NCBI GenBank assembly: GCA_947492525.1
Contig: CANLNQ010000017.1
Location: 62,001-126,000 of the forward strand
Direction of reading: 5' to 3'
Origin: an uncultured Granulosicoccus sp.
GTDB lineage: Bacteria; Pseudomonadota; Gammaproteobacteria; Granulosicoccales; Granulosicoccaceae
Length of the DNA: 64,000 bases
In this document: piece after piece, positions 17,312-26,218 of the stretch
Position numbering within the stretch: the stretch's first letter is position 1
How the letters are laid out: each line of letters opens with the position of its first letter
Program-made: the position numbers and the translations under genes
The notes under the pieces: generated by a model
Database searches by the model: none
What the model was told of the DNA's origin: nothing
What the model saw: only the letters and a program-made list of their open reading frames with translations

Positions 17312-17779
17312 CTATGCCCCCTTGGATGCCTGCTCGACAGCGGCAGCCTTGACCGCAGCCTGGATGCGCTGATAACAGCCGCAGCGACAGATGTTGCCGG
17401 TCATGTGCTCGGTGATCTGCTCATCAGTCGGCTCACTGTTCTGTGCCAACAATGAGGCCGCCTGCATGATCTGCCCCGCCTGACAAAAGCCGCATTGCGG
17501 CACGTTGTAATCACGCCAGGCCTTCTGCGCCGGGTGATCCCCGTTCGGGTCCAGCCCTTCGATCGTGACGACCGATTGACCATCGGCAGCCTGTACCGGC
17601 ACGACACAACTGCGCACGGATTTTCCGTCCATGTGCATCGTGCAGGCACCACACAGACCACTTCCACAACCGTACTTGCTACCGGTCAGCCCCAGCACAT
17701 CTCTGACATACCAGAGCAATGGCATCTCCGGATCGCCGTCGAATTGATGCTCTTCTCCATTGATCGTTATGGTGATCAT
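17312..17779 (-). CDS. [2Fe-2S] subunit of IorAB-type oxidase
   Basis: Small iron-sulfur subunit, about 155 aa. Seen: plant-type cluster ligands in [11 protein letters not shown] and SC (residues about 40-65) and the second cluster in CGFCQAGQ and CRCGCYQRI toward the C-terminus. ATG 17779 is used because GAGAGG lies just upstream; a TTG 12 bases earlier is the alternative. It has no export signal of its own and would be carried out with the Tat-signal-bearing large subunit. It lies directly upstream of that subunit's gene. Confidence 0.93.
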   Translation of the reverse strand: MITITINGEEHQFDGDPEMPLLWYVRDVLGLTGSKYGCGSGLCGACTMHMDGKSVRSCVVPVQAADGQSVVTIEGLDPNGDHPAQKAWRDYNVPQCGFCQAGQIMQAASLLAQNSEPTDEQITEHMTGNICRCGCYQRIQAAVKAAAVEQASKGA

Positions 17780-18382
17780 GATTCCTCTCAAACGCTGTCA
17801 TTCGTCATGGACATGATGTGGCGGCCAGAGCAGCCTGCTTCTGCGGCAGGCGCGACTGATGAATTCCGCCAGAGCCTTGGCTCGCCCGCATCACGGTGAA
17901 TAACCAATATACAAAGAACGCAGGCAAAACAACAGAAAAGCGTCCCTCTACTTGACCAGGCACATCCACCCATCACTCACCGCCTTCCCCCTACCACAGC
18001 AGCGCAACGATGAAGAACCCGGGGTCGGACCGAGGAGGCCCGTCGGCTGTCGTTCCTCTACGAGAGCCTGTTCACAAGCTGCTCAAGACCCTGCCCGGAA
18101 ATTCCGACCGCTTCTCGCTTTGAATACAACCCCAGACCTACAAGCCTCCGGTAAAAAATGCATTCAGATCAATCACTTGCAGGCGATCAGGGCGAGATGT
18201 CAAATACATGACTCGCTTGAAATCATCATAAGCAATTGATTTTAAATAACTATTTCACTGATCAGAGGCCATTTGCAGCGAGTTTATCCCTTGAGTACAG
18301 TTCGCGGCATGTTGTTGACGCCTGTCGTGCAACGCCTCTTTGAAGCTGACTTCAAGATCAGCAAAGAACTCGTGGATTAGCA
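17780..18382. other. Intergenic, no gene recognised
   Basis: About 600 bp between the divergent oxidase operon and the small exported protein. The right half (from about 18200) is AT-rich and probably carries the promoter of the downstream gene. I see no coding frame, RNA or repeat that I can support. Confidence 0.4.
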
Positions 18383-18874
18383 ATGAAAGCGCAGATTTTC
18401 AGAATCAATTCAATCCTTGTACTGGTGTTCGGCATGCTGGTCGCCAGCACATCCGCCAAGGCCGATAACGGCTATCTGGTACTCAACACACTGGCGCTGC
18501 ATTTCGAGAATTTCGATGATCGCAACGCGTTCACACCGGGCGTGGGCTGGGAATACTCTCCCAGCAGCAAACTCGGTTGGCATGCAGGCACACTCTCGGA
18601 CAGCTTCGGCTTTCAGTCCTACTACGGTGGCATCAACTACGCAACGCGCTCCGTACTTGCCGGACGCATCCGCTTTTTGGTGGGCGCCTCCGTGGTGCAC
18701 AAGCAATTCAAGAAAAACGCCGAACCCGAGACCAAGGTGCTTCCCTTCCCCGCACTGGAAGTGAAACTGACCAGACGCTCGGTATTGAACATCAGTGGTT
18801 CACCAGCTGTCGACTTTGCCAACCAGAAAAACAATGCGGTGATGTTCTTTCAGTACAAACTGCAACTGCGCTGA
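18383..18874 (+). CDS. Small exported protein, probable outer-membrane beta-barrel
   Basis: 163 aa, family not firmly recognised. Seen: a signal peptide (FRINSILVLVFGMLVASTSA, cleavage after AKA), then a mature part of alternating hydrophobic/polar strands (GVGWEYSPSSKLGWHAG, SFGFQSYYGGINYATR, GRIRFLVGASVVHKQF) and a terminal strand VMFFQYKLQLR. The pattern resembles an eight-stranded barrel of the PagP/OmpW size class, but without identifiable catalytic residues. A strong terminator follows at once, so it is a single-gene unit. Confidence 0.7.
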   Translation: MKAQIFRINSILVLVFGMLVASTSAKADNGYLVLNTLALHFENFDDRNAFTPGVGWEYSPSSKLGWHAGTLSDSFGFQSYYGGINYATRSVLAGRIRFLVGASVVHKQFKKNAEPETKVLPFPALEVKLTRRSVLNISGSPAVDFANQKNNAVMFFQYKLQLR

Positions 18875-18926
18875 GTCTCCGCGCACCGCCCGGTAAACCA
18901 GGCGATTATCCTGAACGACCCCTTTT

Positions 18927-18957
18927 GGCTGGTCTCTTGACCAGCCATATTTTTTTC
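18927..18957 (+). terminator. Rho-independent terminator
   Basis: Perfect 8-bp stem GGCTGGTC / GACCAGCC with a TCTT loop (18927-18946) followed by ATATTTTTTTCT. It ends the transcript of the small exported protein, 53 bases after its stop. Confidence 0.9.
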
Positions 18958-19057
18958 TACCGCTCCTGCCCTTCCAGTTGCGGCACCCAGATGGGAACTG
19001 CCGCTTCAAGTGACCGAAGCGAGACACCGACTACAAGGCCGGACAGCAACTGCGAGC

Positions 19058-19324
19058 CTATCGCACCTTGTACTGCGTCGGGCAGTAGGCACGCTCCACC
19101 CCGGCAGGGCGTTTTGCCACATGCTTGGTGGCGCGGCTGTTCACGCGCTTGCGCCATGCGCGAAAGGAACCACCTTTCAGGTGACGACGCATCAAGGCGA
19201 TCACCTTGCGCTCACTCACACCATGACTGGCCTCGATGGCATCAAAGGGTGTCCTATCTTCCCAGGCCATCTCGATGATGCGAGACAGCTCCTCCTCCGG
19301 CAAGTCCGGAAGTTCGTCTTTCAT
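19058..19324 (-). CDS. DUF2805 / TIGR03643-family protein
   Basis: About 88 aa. Seen: the family's core IIEMAWEDRTPFDAIEASHG, then VIALMRRHLKGGSFRAWRKR and TKHVAKR. This is a small helix-turn-helix-like cytoplasmic protein of unknown role, found singly in many marine proteobacteria and Bacteroidetes. ATG 19324 (MKDELPDLPEEE) gives the family's normal length; the longer frame upstream reads as non-coding and overlaps the next gene. No clear ribosome site is visible. Confidence 0.85.
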   Translation of the reverse strand: MKDELPDLPEEELSRIIEMAWEDRTPFDAIEASHGVSERKVIALMRRHLKGGSFRAWRKRVNSRATKHVAKRPAGVERAYCPTQYKVR

Positions 19325-19439
19325 TGCAATTGATACTCGACATTGACAATCCCGAGAGCCTTTACGCAATAGAACCGCAACTGGGTTTCTCGCCCGCTCG
19401 CGATGTAACAGCCAGGCCGGTACCAACGCCGGCTCATCA

Positions 19440-20162
19440 TCAGACCCTGCGGCGTCGCTTTCTGCCGATGATGATGCTTGCAATATACAAGACGATGTAC
19501 ACGCTGGAAAACGCGATCGTCGCCAGCCCCATTCCCAGCGTGGCGTACACCCACAACACCGCTGCCAGCAGCAGTGTCAACAGCACATACTCACCCAATG
19601 GCGGCTTTCCACCGAAACGCTTGCCGTTGTACCTGACCCAGAGCCAGCCTATCCTGACGAAGAACCAGGCGATGTAGCCGACAAAGGGCAATTGATTGAC
19701 GGTACCGACGATATCCCTGAAAAGCCTGTCAGCCTGATCTCTGCTCAGGGCAATATCCTCGAAGGTTTCACCGCCGTCCCTGGACATGCGAAGACTGCCG
19801 TACTGGTACGCGTAGTCATGGACAATGGAGCCCACGAGCATGACGCCCAGTGGACGCAATATCCCGACGGTAAGCAGGCTTACCAGCCAAGGCAGGGGAA
19901 TGGAGGCCCCATCAAACACGATGGTCTTCTCTGCACTGTCCCTGGATGGAATCTCGACCAATCCATTGAGTTCATCCGAATAGTCGATATCGGTCAGTTC
20001 GATTCGCCAGTCTTCAAACAGGGAGAAGCGGCGGCGTCTGGTGGCAATGGCGAGGCGCTCAAGCATCCCCGCTTCATCCATGGATTTGAATGACTCGAGC
20101 CTGATGGATGGCATACCTTCGAACTCGACATCGATCTTTCCGTCATGTTCTTCCTTTATCAC
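19440..20162 (-). CDS. DUF1353-family membrane protein
   Basis: 240 aa. Seen: an N-terminal soluble region, then the DUF1353 signature FDGASIPLPW (residues about 84-93) and HDYAYQYG (about 115-122), plus three predicted membrane helices in the C-terminal half (residues about 155-235) ending in a basic tail GRKRRRRV. DUF1353 was first noted in phage proteins; its Asp and His residues suggest a hydrolase-like site, but the function is unknown. The membrane tail is longer than in phage members. Confidence 0.8.
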   Translation of the reverse strand: MIKEEHDGKIDVEFEGMPSIRLESFKSMDEAGMLERLAIATRRRRFSLFEDWRIELTDIDYSDELNGLVEIPSRDSAEKTIVFDGASIPLPWLVSLLTVGILRPLGVMLVGSIVHDYAYQYGSLRMSRDGGETFEDIALSRDQADRLFRDIVGTVNQLPFVGYIAWFFVRIGWLWVRYNGKRFGGKPPLGEYVLLTLLLAAVLWVYATLGMGLATIAFSSVYIVLYIASIIIGRKRRRRV

Positions 20163-20286
20163 GTGTTCAATCCCCCGGTATGATCGTCGCTCGAGTATCG
20201 CCTGCGGTTGCCGACCTCATGACTGCCCGTGCCGTTTCGTTCTGGATCGGCACGCTTTCGTGCAGGCCTTGCTGCTGATGCGCCAA

Positions 20287-20478
20287 TCAGCCTTTCATGG
20301 CGTCTTCCAGCTCTTCCTTGTATTCCTTCTCCGGCTTCATGGCATCCTCCAGACACCGCGCTCGTTCGTCAGCATCGATCAGTTGCTCGCACGTCTGGCG
20401 CTTCCATATTTCACTGCCCTGATAGGTGGTGCAACTGGCCAGGACAATGGCTATCAATACCAGGATGGTCACGTGCAT
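20287..20478 (-). CDS. Small lipoprotein
   Basis: 63 aa. Seen: a short signal (HVTILVLIAIVLASC) with lipobox LASC, then a Lys/Glu-rich helical tail containing two further cysteines (KRQTCEQLIDADERARCLED). AGAGGAG precedes ATG 20478 by nine bases. The C-terminal part is likely a short periplasmic coiled helix closed by one disulfide. Family not recognised; it may be transcribed with the DUF1353 gene 124 bp downstream. Confidence 0.75.
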   Translation of the reverse strand: MHVTILVLIAIVLASCTTYQGSEIWKRQTCEQLIDADERARCLEDAMKPEKEYKEELEDAMKG

Positions 20479-20726
20479 GGGACAGGACTCCTCTTTCAAT
20501 GGGTGTAACGATGATGGAGTCGCGCAGTACAGGGTGATGCTCTTCGACTCCAGACGTCTACTAGCATAACGCCATGTACAGCAGAGTCATGTGCATTGTT
20601 GTAACAGAGCCAGAGGCTGGAGAAAGAAAGCGCTGGTTGGCGGCCGGCGAGCAGCAACTGGCAGCTGAAGACGGGGGGCCGATAGCGCCGAAGCGCGAGA
20701 ACGCCCGACGCCCTACGTGCGCTGCA

Positions 20727-21383
20727 CTAAAGCTCTGTTGGCAACTGATAGACCACATTCTCGCCATTGAGTACGAGATACTTTCGTTGCTGCAACGCTG
20801 TCACGATATCGCTCAGTCGATCATCCTTGAGCTTTTCAGGAAACAAGGTATTGACAGAATTCTTCAGTCCACTGATTTTCCGCGGCCGTGACAGACCTCT
20901 ACCTATCAGATTCTTCACCACGATATCAAGCATCGCATCATCCACAGGTCGTCTTTTCCGGCAGAGCGCCTTGATGTCAGCAATATCATCCACTCGGTGT
21001 AGCGTCACCCCATACGACTTCAAGTGGGCAATCAGTGGCTCGAACCCCTTGTCTTTAGACACGATATGCAGGTGTGCGCCGGGGTCGTCCCTGGAGAGCC
21101 TTCCCACGTGAAAGGCAATATGGAAATCAATCGAGTTCTTGCCACTGGCGGAGGCTCTGACATACTGTCCTCTATTACCCAGCTTCTGCATGCTGTCAGC
21201 AAGATCAAAGGAGATTCTGTTCTGCGAGGTTCCGCAGAACACGATCACCTTGAACTTCTGATCATCGAGAAGCGCGAGATTGGACGGCTGAACATTCTCG
21301 TAGTCGATGAGGACGTAGTTGGTGGGCAACTTTCTCTCCTTGTTGCACATATGCCGCGGGTCTCTCGATACGCGATCCTTCAT
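20727..21383 (-). CDS. NYN/PIN-like domain protein
   Basis: About 218 aa. Seen: the NYN/PIN opening VLIDYENVQP with the first acidic metal ligand (Asp), the second acidic site in ASGKNSIDFHIAFHVG, and a third in HIVSKDKGFEPLI, the usual arrangement of this metal-dependent nuclease fold. The C-terminal third (about residues 150-218) is a small helical domain with basic residues that could bind nucleic acid. Start: ATG 21383 is used; ATG 21350 is possible. RNA cleavage is inferred from the fold; no toxin-antitoxin partner lies next to it. Confidence 0.82.
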   Translation of the reverse strand: MKDRVSRDPRHMCNKERKLPTNYVLIDYENVQPSNLALLDDQKFKVIVFCGTSQNRISFDLADSMQKLGNRGQYVRASASGKNSIDFHIAFHVGRLSRDDPGAHLHIVSKDKGFEPLIAHLKSYGVTLHRVDDIADIKALCRKRRPVDDAMLDIVVKNLIGRGLSRPRKISGLKNSVNTLFPEKLKDDRLSDIVTALQQRKYLVLNGENVVYQLPTEL

Positions 21384-21483
21384 CACGCCTGTTCGAAAAA
21401 CCGCCGATTTTCGACCGTCATGTACTGCAAATTCCGTGCAAGGTGCCGTGCAACTGCCGCTGGTCGAAGAGAGTTTCTCTGCT

Positions 21484-22626
21484 TCAGATTCTGCTCTGTT
21501 CCGCTGTCAACGACGGTGGCACGAGAACGAATTTGCCGACGTGATGCTTGCGCGTGAATTCGCGCTGCGCCGTTTCTATCTCGGACAACGGGAAGCTCTT
21601 TGCCAGCAAAGGCTTGATCTCGCCACGTTCGATATAGGACACCAGATTGGGAAACACGGGTTCGTCCCAGGCAGTACAACCGATCAACCTCAGATCCTTC
21701 AGATACAGGGTTCTCATGTCCAGACTGACAATCGGCCCTGCGATGGCGCCTGAAGAGACATAACGGCCACCACGTGTCAGCACCTGAGTCATCTCGGAAA
21801 ACCCCTCACCGGCCACGTTGTCGATAACCACGTCCACAGAGTTATCGCCAAGCATCTCGCATACACTCTGGCTGCGTTCAAGGACACGGTCGGTACCAAG
21901 CGCTTTCACCTGCGCCACCTTGTCCTTGCCTGCGATGGCCGTGACTCTGGCACCGCGCCGCTTGCACAATTGCACAACCGCAGAGCCCACCCCGCCCGAG
22001 GCGCCACTGACGAGTACGTGAGACCGCTCATCCACGCCAGCACGGTGGACCAAATTCTCTGCCGTACCATACGCGCAGGGTATGGTACCCAGCTCCTCAT
22101 CACTCCAGTCGCAATCGACCGGAAACACCTCCGAGGCAGGAATTTTCACGAACTGGGCAAAAGCCCCATCGAAATCGGACGCCATCCAGATATTGTTCAG
22201 CGAATCCCAGCCATTCGACCGAATACACGGCCGAATCAGAATGCGTCGCCCGATCAAAATACGGTCCGTCCCTTCTGAACATGCCATGACACGCCCGCAA
22301 CAGTCGGTCCCCTGGATGAAGGGGAACGGCGTTGCCTCGTTCCATCCACCATCCGCAGTCTGCGCAGCATCGCTCGATTCGGCAACGCTCTCTTTCAGAT
22401 TTTCGGTGCCTTGCGTGACCTTTGAAGAATACCAGCCCAGGCGCGTATTGATTTCGGTGTTGTTGATCCCGGCAGCCAGCACCTGCACCAACACCTCCCC
22501 CGGTTGCAACTCCGGTATCGGCACATCCCGGTACTCCAGCTTTTCATAGCCACCGTTACCGGTCGTGACGACAGCCTTCATCGTCACATCACCCTCGGCA
22601 ATGGCAAACCGGTCTGTCTTCGACAT
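21484..22626 (-). CDS. Zinc-type alcohol dehydrogenase-like (MDR) oxidoreductase
   Basis: Medium-chain dehydrogenase/reductase, 380 aa. Seen: N-terminal GroES-like domain (ELQPGEVLVQVLAAGINNTEI), nucleotide site VSGASGGVGSAVVQL (Rossmann, residues about 205-220), and the C-terminal segment typical of quinone-oxidoreductase-like members. An insertion of about 35 residues after NTRLGWYSS distinguishes the subgroup. The classical zinc ligands of ADH are not evident apart from isolated cysteines (GTDCCGRV, RPCIRSNG). ATG 22626 or ATG 22581 (GAGGG site) may be the start. The substrate is unknown. Confidence 0.85.
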   Translation of the reverse strand: MSKTDRFAIAEGDVTMKAVVTTGNGGYEKLEYRDVPIPELQPGEVLVQVLAAGINNTEINTRLGWYSSKVTQGTENLKESVAESSDAAQTADGGWNEATPFPFIQGTDCCGRVMACSEGTDRILIGRRILIRPCIRSNGWDSLNNIWMASDFDGAFAQFVKIPASEVFPVDCDWSDEELGTIPCAYGTAENLVHRAGVDERSHVLVSGASGGVGSAVVQLCKRRGARVTAIAGKDKVAQVKALGTDRVLERSQSVCEMLGDNSVDVVIDNVAGEGFSEMTQVLTRGGRYVSSGAIAGPIVSLDMRTLYLKDLRLIGCTAWDEPVFPNLVSYIERGEIKPLLAKSFPLSEIETAQREFTRKHHVGKFVLVPPSLTAEQSRI

Positions 22627-22827
22627 CGTTATTTCTCGGTAGTTGGCAAGCAGACAGCAAGCCTCATCGTCAGCGAGTCACTGATGCTGCCCTGCCCGGT
22701 GTGACGTCCCTGCCAGCAAGAATGCCATACTCCCAACCGCAATACGATCAAGCCTTCTTCCGGGCATGGCGCAGAATTCGGGGAATTGGTGATTGCGTTG
22801 AACCTCGTTTATATCGAGAATGAGCTC

Positions 22828-24360
22828 ATGAGCAGAATCGGACGCAATGACCCCTGTCCCTGTGGCAGTGGGTTGAAGTACAAGAAGTGCTGCCTCAAGG
22901 AGGGGCGCTCCAATGTGTTGTCACTCGATGCAAACCGTCTTCGCAAGATCGAAGGCAGTCTGGCCGAGCGACTGCTTGACTTCGTGGAGGAAGTCTATGG
23001 CGATCTATCGGTCTGGATGGCACAGCACGAGTACTTCTGCTGGCCCGACGAGATTCCTGATGACGAGGTCATTCATCACGAGATCGTTCAGGCATTCACA
23101 GCCTGGTTCATCTACAACTGGGAGCCGGACCCCATGGAGTTCGAGGATGCACTGGGCGATGAGATGGAGGCTCGACAGTTGCCCCCGATGGAAAACCCGG
23201 CAAAGCGGTTTCTGCGAACCAGACGAGATCGATTGACGGCGGAAGAACGCAAATTCATCGAACTATCGTGCGCGGCGCAGTTCTCCTTTCTCAAGGTCCT
23301 CGATGTTCTTCAGGAACAGGGGATGTCGACCGAAGACATGCTGACCGGTGAGCGCCTCTTCATACAGGATGTGAGCGCCTCCCGGACGGCCTTCGATGGC
23401 ATGATCATCTTCGCCCGTGTGATCAAGGCATCGGAAGAGACAGCCATTCTGGCAGGCACCGGCATCACAGCCCTGCCACCGAGCTTCACCGATGACATCA
23501 TCGATCTGCGCGACCATATCCGGAAAGGAATGGAGTCGCTGAGAAAGGAAAGCCAGGCGGGACGGATGAAAATCAGCCTGCCGGAAATCGCTGCCATCAA
23601 TGTTCTCAAGGATTACGACCTGGAGATCCGTGAGCGATATCATCTGTTGGCCGAGAGTGTTCGTCACCCGGCGCCCCCCATCATGCAGAACACAGACGGC
23701 GAGGATATCGTGCCCCTGCGTCTCGTGTTCGAATTCACCGTCAAACCGCGTGAAGCCCTCGACAAGCTGGCCACCCTGTGTGACGGCGAGACCAGTGAAC
23801 AACTACTGAAGATGGGGGACCCCGCGTTCGACTCATCCGGTGAGCTGCAGAGCATCGAATTTCCCTGGGTCGTAAAACGGCCGGCGAATGCCGTGATGAA
23901 CAACACGGTCAATGGACGCCTGTCGATCATGGGCAATGAGCTGAGCATCGAGGTGAATTCGCGTGAACGGGCAGACGCGATACAACGCAAGATCAAACGA
24001 CGCCTGGGCAAGAATGTCACTTTACGCGGCATGGAAGAACTACAGCCCGAGCTTCCTGGCGCGTCGCCTCTCTCTCAACTGAGTGAGGCCGAACAGCAGG
24101 AATTGATGAATTCCCCCGAAGTACGCCAGCAGATCGAGGCCATGAGCCAACAGCACTGGGCGCAGTGGCTGGATGACTCCCTGCCTGCACTTCGCGGTAA
24201 AACGCCGCGCGAAGCCGCTCGCACCCCGGAGGGAAGGGAGCGACTGGAAGCCTTGTTCGATGAGTTCGCTTACAGAGACGAGCAACTGTCGCAAGCAGGC
24301 ACCATGAACGACTTCAAGGCGCCGATCGGCGCACTCAGGAAAGAGCTGGGTCTGGCTTGA
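22828..24360 (+). CDS. SEC-C metal-binding motif protein
   Basis: About 510 aa. Seen: an N-terminal SEC-C zinc motif RNDPCPCGSGLKYKKCC (residues 4-20), the same metal finger found at the end of SecA, followed by a long helical body. Near the C-terminus is the segment WLDDSLPALRGKTPREAART, shared with other SEC-C proteins and resembling the MbcA/ParS-type domain. ATG 22828 puts the finger at the N-terminus and has a GAGAATGAG site; a TTG upstream is unlikely. The function is unknown; SEC-C fingers often serve as protein-binding modules. Confidence 0.85.
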   Translation: MSRIGRNDPCPCGSGLKYKKCCLKEGRSNVLSLDANRLRKIEGSLAERLLDFVEEVYGDLSVWMAQHEYFCWPDEIPDDEVIHHEIVQAFTAWFIYNWEPDPMEFEDALGDEMEARQLPPMENPAKRFLRTRRDRLTAEERKFIELSCAAQFSFLKVLDVLQEQGMSTEDMLTGERLFIQDVSASRTAFDGMIIFARVIKASEETAILAGTGITALPPSFTDDIIDLRDHIRKGMESLRKESQAGRMKISLPEIAAINVLKDYDLEIRERYHLLAESVRHPAPPIMQNTDGEDIVPLRLVFEFTVKPREALDKLATLCDGETSEQLLKMGDPAFDSSGELQSIEFPWVVKRPANAVMNNTVNGRLSIMGNELSIEVNSRERADAIQRKIKRRLGKNVTLRGMEELQPELPGASPLSQLSEAEQQELMNSPEVRQQIEAMSQQHWAQWLDDSLPALRGKTPREAARTPEGRERLEALFDEFAYRDEQLSQAGTMNDFKAPIGALRKELGLA

Positions 24361-24372
24361 TCAGCCAGACCC
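24348..24372 (+). terminator. Hairpin overlapping the stop of the SEC-C gene
   Basis: GGGTCTGGCT (24348-24357) and AGCCAGACCC (24363-24372) form a perfect 10-bp stem with a five-base loop that contains the end of the gene. It is followed by no U-run. It lies between convergent genes. Confidence 0.5.
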
Positions 24373-24489
24373 GAGCAGGCAACTCAGCAGCGCGTCGCTC
24401 TTCACGGTGTTCCCGGAGTCGCGACGGGGTTGAAGCCGAGTCGCCGTGTCATACACTCACTCGACCATGGCGGCGAGTTCCGGGCGCTG

Positions 24490-25809
24490 TCACAGAACGC
24501 TGCTGATGGCACTGTCAAGCTTGACAACGACCTCATCGATCTGCGATTCGGACATGATGAAAGGCGGTGCCAGAAGAATATGGTCTCCGTTCTTTCCGTC
24601 AATCGTACCGCCCATGGGGTAGCAGATCAGACCGGCCTCGAAGGCGGCTTTCTTGATGTGCTTGTTGATCTGCCGCTCGGCGGCGAAGGGTTGCTGCGAT
24701 TCCCTGTCTTCCACCAGTTCAAGACCCAGAAACAATCCGCGCCCACGAATATCGCCGATGTGAGGATGCTGACCGAACTGACTGCCCAATGCAGCCTTGA
24801 GCTGTTCTCCCCTGCCCCTGACCGCACTGAGCAGGTCACGGTCCACGATGGCAGTGGCCACGGCAAGTCCGGCAGCACAGGCAGTGGGATGGCCGATGTA
24901 GGTGTGGCCATGCTGAAAGAAGCCCGACCCGTTCTCGATGGCAGCGTAGATCTCTGCTGAGCAAAGCGTGGCACCGATGGGCTGGTAGCCAGCTCCCAAC
25001 CCTTTGGCGATGGTGAGAATGTCCGGCGCAATACCATCCTGCTCGCATGCGAACAACGAGCCCGTGCGCCCCATGCCGCACATGACTTCATCGAGAATCA
25101 ACAGGATGCCATACTCGTCGCAGATCTCGCGGATACGCTTGAAGTAGCCTTCCACAGGAGGCACTGCACCCAGGGTGGCACCCACCACCGGCTCCGCCAC
25201 GAATGCCATGACACTCTCCGGCCCCAGACGCAGAATCTCGGTCTCCAGTTCATTGGCCACTCGCAAACCGTAGTCGCTGGCATTCTCATTCTCGGCGCGC
25301 CCCCGGTATTCGTAGCAGGGCGAGATATGCGTGGTGTCGATCATCAGCGGCGAGAAGGGCTCGCGTCGCCACAGGTTTCCACCGGTGGCCAGCGCCCCCA
25401 GGGTATTGCCGTGATAGCTCTGGCGACGAGCGATGACCCGGTGGCGCGATGACTGGCCGATTTCAAGACAGTACTGCCGGGCAAGCTTCAGTGCAGCCTC
25501 GACTGCTTCGGAGCCACCGGATACGAAGTAGACGCGATCCAGATTTCCCGGAGCATGCTGGATCAGAAAATCGGCCAGCTGCTCAGCCGGTTCGGAGGTG
25601 AAGAAGCTGGTATGTGCGTAGGCCACCTCATCCAGCTGTCGCTTGATGGCTTCGGTGACTGCCTTGTCACCGTGCCCCAGACAAGACACCGCCGCACCAC
25701 CAGAGCCGTCAAAATACCGCTTGCCTGATCGGTCGATCAGATAACAGCCGTCACCGGAGGCAATCGTTGGCAGATCGCTTTTGGTATGACGTGGAAAGAC
25801 ATGCGACAT
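24490..25809 (-). CDS. Class III PLP-dependent aminotransferase
   Basis: Fold-type I omega-aminotransferase, 439 aa. Seen: YFVSGGSEAVEAALKLAR (phosphate-binding region), SYHGNTLGAL, the PLP-ring Asp in ILLILDEVMCGMGRTG (Asp 240), and the Schiff-base lysine in DILTIAKGLG (Lys 269). The C-terminal APPFIMSESQIDEVV is typical of the aspartate aminotransferase family/omega-transaminase group. Transfer of an amino group from a diamine, beta-alanine or similar amine to pyruvate or 2-oxoglutarate is likely; the donor is unknown. A single gene, convergent with the SEC-C gene. Confidence 0.93.
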   Translation of the reverse strand: MSHVFPRHTKSDLPTIASGDGCYLIDRSGKRYFDGSGGAAVSCLGHGDKAVTEAIKRQLDEVAYAHTSFFTSEPAEQLADFLIQHAPGNLDRVYFVSGGSEAVEAALKLARQYCLEIGQSSRHRVIARRQSYHGNTLGALATGGNLWRREPFSPLMIDTTHISPCYEYRGRAENENASDYGLRVANELETEILRLGPESVMAFVAEPVVGATLGAVPPVEGYFKRIREICDEYGILLILDEVMCGMGRTGSLFACEQDGIAPDILTIAKGLGAGYQPIGATLCSAEIYAAIENGSGFFQHGHTYIGHPTACAAGLAVATAIVDRDLLSAVRGRGEQLKAALGSQFGQHPHIGDIRGRGLFLGLELVEDRESQQPFAAERQINKHIKKAAFEAGLICYPMGGTIDGKNGDHILLAPPFIMSESQIDEVVVKLDSAISSVL

Positions 25810-26164
25810 GAGACTTCTCGAACGTTGATATTGAAACCGAATATACAGACAAACCGAAACGTCCGAGCCGCCAGTTCATGGGTAATTCACGCCAATGATC
25901 ATGACCGTTCAACCATCAACGTTCACATGAGGGCAAGCCTTGCTATGCCGCAGCGATAAACGCTCGGAAACCCGGCCCATTCACGACGAGGGACCAACCA
26001 GAAGCACGATCTTGCCGATAGAGTTCTTCGACCGACGGTAATTTTACGAGCCAGCGGCAGACAAACTCCTGCCCTCCAGAGCTATGATCACCCACCTCAG
26101 GCTCTCATTCTGCAGAGGCTGTGGGGGAGCAGCGGCTCACCTTCCGCGATGACCAAAAGGACGC
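25810..26164. other. Intergenic, no gene recognised
   Basis: About 350 bp between the divergent aminotransferase and lipoprotein genes. It must carry both promoters, but I cannot point to convincing boxes. Confidence 0.35.
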
Positions 26165-26218
26165 ATTCGCATAAACACATTCACGACAACATACCGCCCC
26201 TGCATTATTGCGGCGGCC

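Noticed and set aside
16262-17455. 397-aa plus-strand open frame opposite the IorB-type gene
   Set aside because: Antisense to well-conserved coding sequence, His/Arg-rich, no recognisable motif.
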